In this document: one piece after another, positions 61,432 to 64,000 of the stretch | Layout: the number at the start of each line of letters is the position of its first letter | Numbering within the stretch: position 1 is the stretch's first letter | Origin: Brevipalpus yothersi | Lineage: Eukaryota; Arthropoda; Arachnida; Trombidiformes; Tenuipalpidae | DNA length: 64,000 bases | Assembly (NCBI GenBank): GCA_003956705.1 | Contig: QZCP01000089.1 | Span: 112,370 to 176,369 of the forward strand | Direction of reading: 5' to 3' | Program-made: the position numbers and the translations under genes | The notes under the pieces: generated by a model | Seen by the model: the letters and a program-made list of their open reading frames with translations, nothing else | Told to the model about the DNA's origin: nothing | The model's database searches: none

Positions 61432-62607
61432 TCAAACATCTCTCGGTGAGAAAACACGAGACACACAAATTCTGATTTTATCAACCAGATCGTGTTCGCA
61501 CTGCTCCAAGTTTGAACAGATATTTTCAGTTAAGTATAAAGGAGAGGAGCAGCATCCTTGTCACCGAGGCCCACGATTACCGATAAGCATCGGAGAGAGA
61601 GAGAATATTCTGACGGTCCAACAGTTGTAGAAAATCTGATTGTCCTCATGATATTCTGATATGGTCTTCCGGCTCAAATAACGTACCTAACATTGGAGAC
61701 ATCAGGAGAAGCTACAAAACTAGCTGATAAGATCACAATCATTCGTCTTTCTGTGTTCTCTTTTAAATTTCACATCGTGTTTTGTGTGTGTATGTGTACT
61801 TGCCAAAGTGAAATCGTATTCCCTAGCATTCCATTTTCCATACAGATTTTGGAAGAAAATATTTCATGACACAAAATTTATCCTCATTCTAATCATTTCA
61901 AAATCAACGAGGGCGAAGAATATGAAAGTGTATATTCCTCTTGGGCACCACAACTTTCCCATCTACATAAGCCATTGGATAAAGCCAATTGGGCAAAGTC
62001 GATTCTTTTTTGAATCTGGAAACAAAATCCAGTCTGTTTGCCCCGATAATCGCGCCAATGTATCAACGTTCTTACAGGAAACCTTCCAAGTGGCTTCAAA
62101 ATCTAGAGGAATGATCAACATTCTGGGCACACACACACACACACAAACACCAAATTCAAAGGAATAGAAGGAGCGATTCGTAGTGAAACCTATCTGGAGC
62201 TGAATCAGCGTTAGAAGAAATTTGAAACCAAAAAGGCTTTCTCTTCTGCACTCTGGTCTCTCTCTTTTTTTCCTTACAAGTTACTCCAAGCTTATGTAGC
62301 TGGCCACTTCTGAGAAGTTTAATCGATTTCGGTGGAATACAAAAAGCTGAAACGGAAAAAGAAGGAAGATGAAGGAAGATGAAGGAAAAGAAGAAGAAAA
62401 TGTTCAGATGTTTATATACGCTTCTGTATAGGGTATGTAGTGAGGCCAAGAGTCCAAGGAAACAAGAGTGAATTGCACTTGGCCCTTGCCTGCTTCGGTC
62501 CATCAAACTTAGATGTGCTCATATTTCCAAAGTCTCCTTTCTTCTTCTCCTTAACTTGCCTTTGATTCCCAAGCATGTATCGTTTTCAATTTCTCTCTCG
62601 GCATTTT

Positions 62608-62650
<43 letters not shown>

Positions 62651-62725
62651 TAACAATCTGGTAAAAATAAGAACGAGAACTCTCCACAAGCATATTCTAG
62701 GAGCATTGAAACTGATCATATATAT

Positions 62726-62764
<39 letters not shown>

Positions 62765-63470
62765 TTCAAGTTCACGCTCATCTCTTCTTTTGAGCTCTTC
62801 TTATTTCAAGATGATGATGATCGGCAAGTGCTCATTAAGACACCATCTCATCACTCTAAAGTAAACTCATCTTCAAAGGCTCATCAACAGAAATGTTACT
62901 TACTCTCATTTCTTTCTCTTTCTCTCTCTCACTTCCTTTCTTTCTTCTATGTGAAATGTATTCTAATACCAATGGCAACTGGCCACTGAATCGGTGAGGT
63001 CTTGAGTACAAGAAGGATAGATCATATTACTTAATTCGCTTTTGGATCTGCACAAAAATTTGAGCCACCCGGAAAAAATCATTCCAATTCATTCAATTTG
63101 ATTCATTATGATACTCAAAATACATGAATATAAGTGGTTATATTCAATCTCTCAAGTGGATCAGAAGATAGCCGCTTGGAGGGTTGCTCAATCGAAATTG
63201 GATGATGAATTTTTGCAACACTCAGGCCACCAAGGTGGAAAGAGAGAGAGCAAAAGATCAGGGAATCTTCACAATCACCGATCTTGACACTTCTTCTTAA
63301 CACCAAGGAGAATATATCAGCCTTCTATTCTCTTTATCACCAGCTTGCATATTGTTGAACATGTAGAGGCGCTCTACTGATCAACCCTGTCAACTTTTTA
63401 GCAGCAATGAATGTAGGCCTCATGTAAGTGTCCATCGTTCTATAGAACTATACACGCACATCTACATGGT

Positions 63471-63474
<4 letters not shown>

Positions 63475-63533
<59 letters not shown>
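63475..63533. repeat. (GA)n microsatellite
   Basis: GA tract of about 59 bp. Confidence 0.95.
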
Positions 63534-63538
<5 letters not shown>

Positions 63539-64000
63539 TTACAGGTTATCAGTTGTTAAATTGCTTTAACTAAGATTCTCTTAGACCACTTACAGCCTTA
63601 TTCTAACAAGCCCTACCCAACATGCCACTCATGGAGGGCTTTACTGCTGACAAGAGAGCCTATTTTCTCAGGCCAATGGGAGAGGTTAAGCCCGTTAGAA
63701 TGGCCACTTTTGATAATAATGCTTATGGCCATGTTTATTTTGTATCTGTGAGTGTGTGTGTGTGTGTGTGGAAGGATGTTTGTTTACTCTCTCTCTCATT
63801 CTATTCTTTTTGGGAACCAAATTTTGTTCCATCCCTGAATGGACCCATGAATAGTGGTCATTTAGTGTACAAATTTGTTCTCTGTTCCCCTTCATAATCG
63901 ACCGAAATACGCACTCCAAATACTACGACTACCGGTACTTTGGAAAGGCAAACATAGACATTTACCGACTATGGCCAAAAAAGAAATCCTTTCCCAGCAG

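Larger units (their letters stand above)
54626..64000. other. Gene-free, microsatellite-rich DNA
   Basis: No gene I can support on either strand. The interval holds about a dozen CT or GA tracts (the longest ones are listed separately). Open frames are either Ser-Leu/Arg-Glu translations of the tracts or lack any known domain (for example 61784-62167 and 63622-63897). It could be intergenic or a large intron of a gene outside the window. Confidence 0.5.

Noticed and set aside
63622..63897. Open frame MPLMEGFTADKRAYFLRPMG...
   Set aside because: It looked exon-like at first, but it has no good acceptor, no matching donor and no known domain, and it runs into a GT repeat.
1..64000. CRISPR arrays, operons, ribosome binding sites
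   Set aside because: Spliced eukaryotic genes throughout; no repeat-spacer array of that kind seen.

Overview
The window looks like nuclear DNA of an arthropod, most probably a non-insect such as a mite or other chelicerate (inference). The genes have short GT-AG introns and the background is AT-rich. One gene encodes a Sidestep-family Ig receptor, an arthropod-type protein. Su(var)3-9 is a stand-alone gene rather than the eIF2-gamma fusion known from insects. The gene-poor flanks are crowded with long GA/CT microsatellites.

Layout. (1) 1-22 kb, minus strand: the exons of one large Side-like receptor gene (Ig1, Ig4-like, Ig5-like, FN3, transmembrane, two cytoplasmic exons; the 3' end lies outside the window). 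Its introns reach 11.6 kb and are full of simple repeats. (2) 22-28 kb: no gene seen. (3) 28-31.3 kb: an intronless Su(var)3-9-like H3K9 methyltransferase (minus), divergent from a TIMM29 homologue (plus). (4) 32.78-37.01 kb: a complete Mutator-like DNA transposon with terminal inverted repeats and a perfect 10-bp target-site duplication. It carries two convergent multi-exon genes, a MULE transposase with two C2H2 fingers and a SWIM finger, and an unrecognised zinc-finger protein. It also carries five copies of a G-rich 2x10-bp repeat, all in its noncoding parts. (5) 37-41 kb: a Yippee-like gene (plus) and the SRP receptor alpha subunit (minus). (6) 41.5-54.6 kb: a tandemly multiplied block of PDH E1-alpha plus an Aurora-like kinase. 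Two PDHA copies are wrecks and one is intact. Three kinase copies are open and a fourth is a pseudogene. TTC27 sits between the blocks. (7) 54.6-64 kb: microsatellite-rich DNA with no gene I can support.

Most host genes are housekeeping genes: chromatin, mitochondrial import, SRP targeting, pyruvate oxidation, TPR protein. The most unusual content is the transposon. Its layout (transposase and a second gene reading inward from opposite ends) parallels maize MuDR (mudrA/mudrB), but its second protein is not one I recognise, and the repeated G-rich decamer pairs spread through its introns have no obvious explanation. The other notable items are the PDHA/Aurora block multiplication with unequal decay, a perfect 36-bp inverted repeat at a duplication junction, and a Side-type receptor that appears to lack Ig2 and Ig3.
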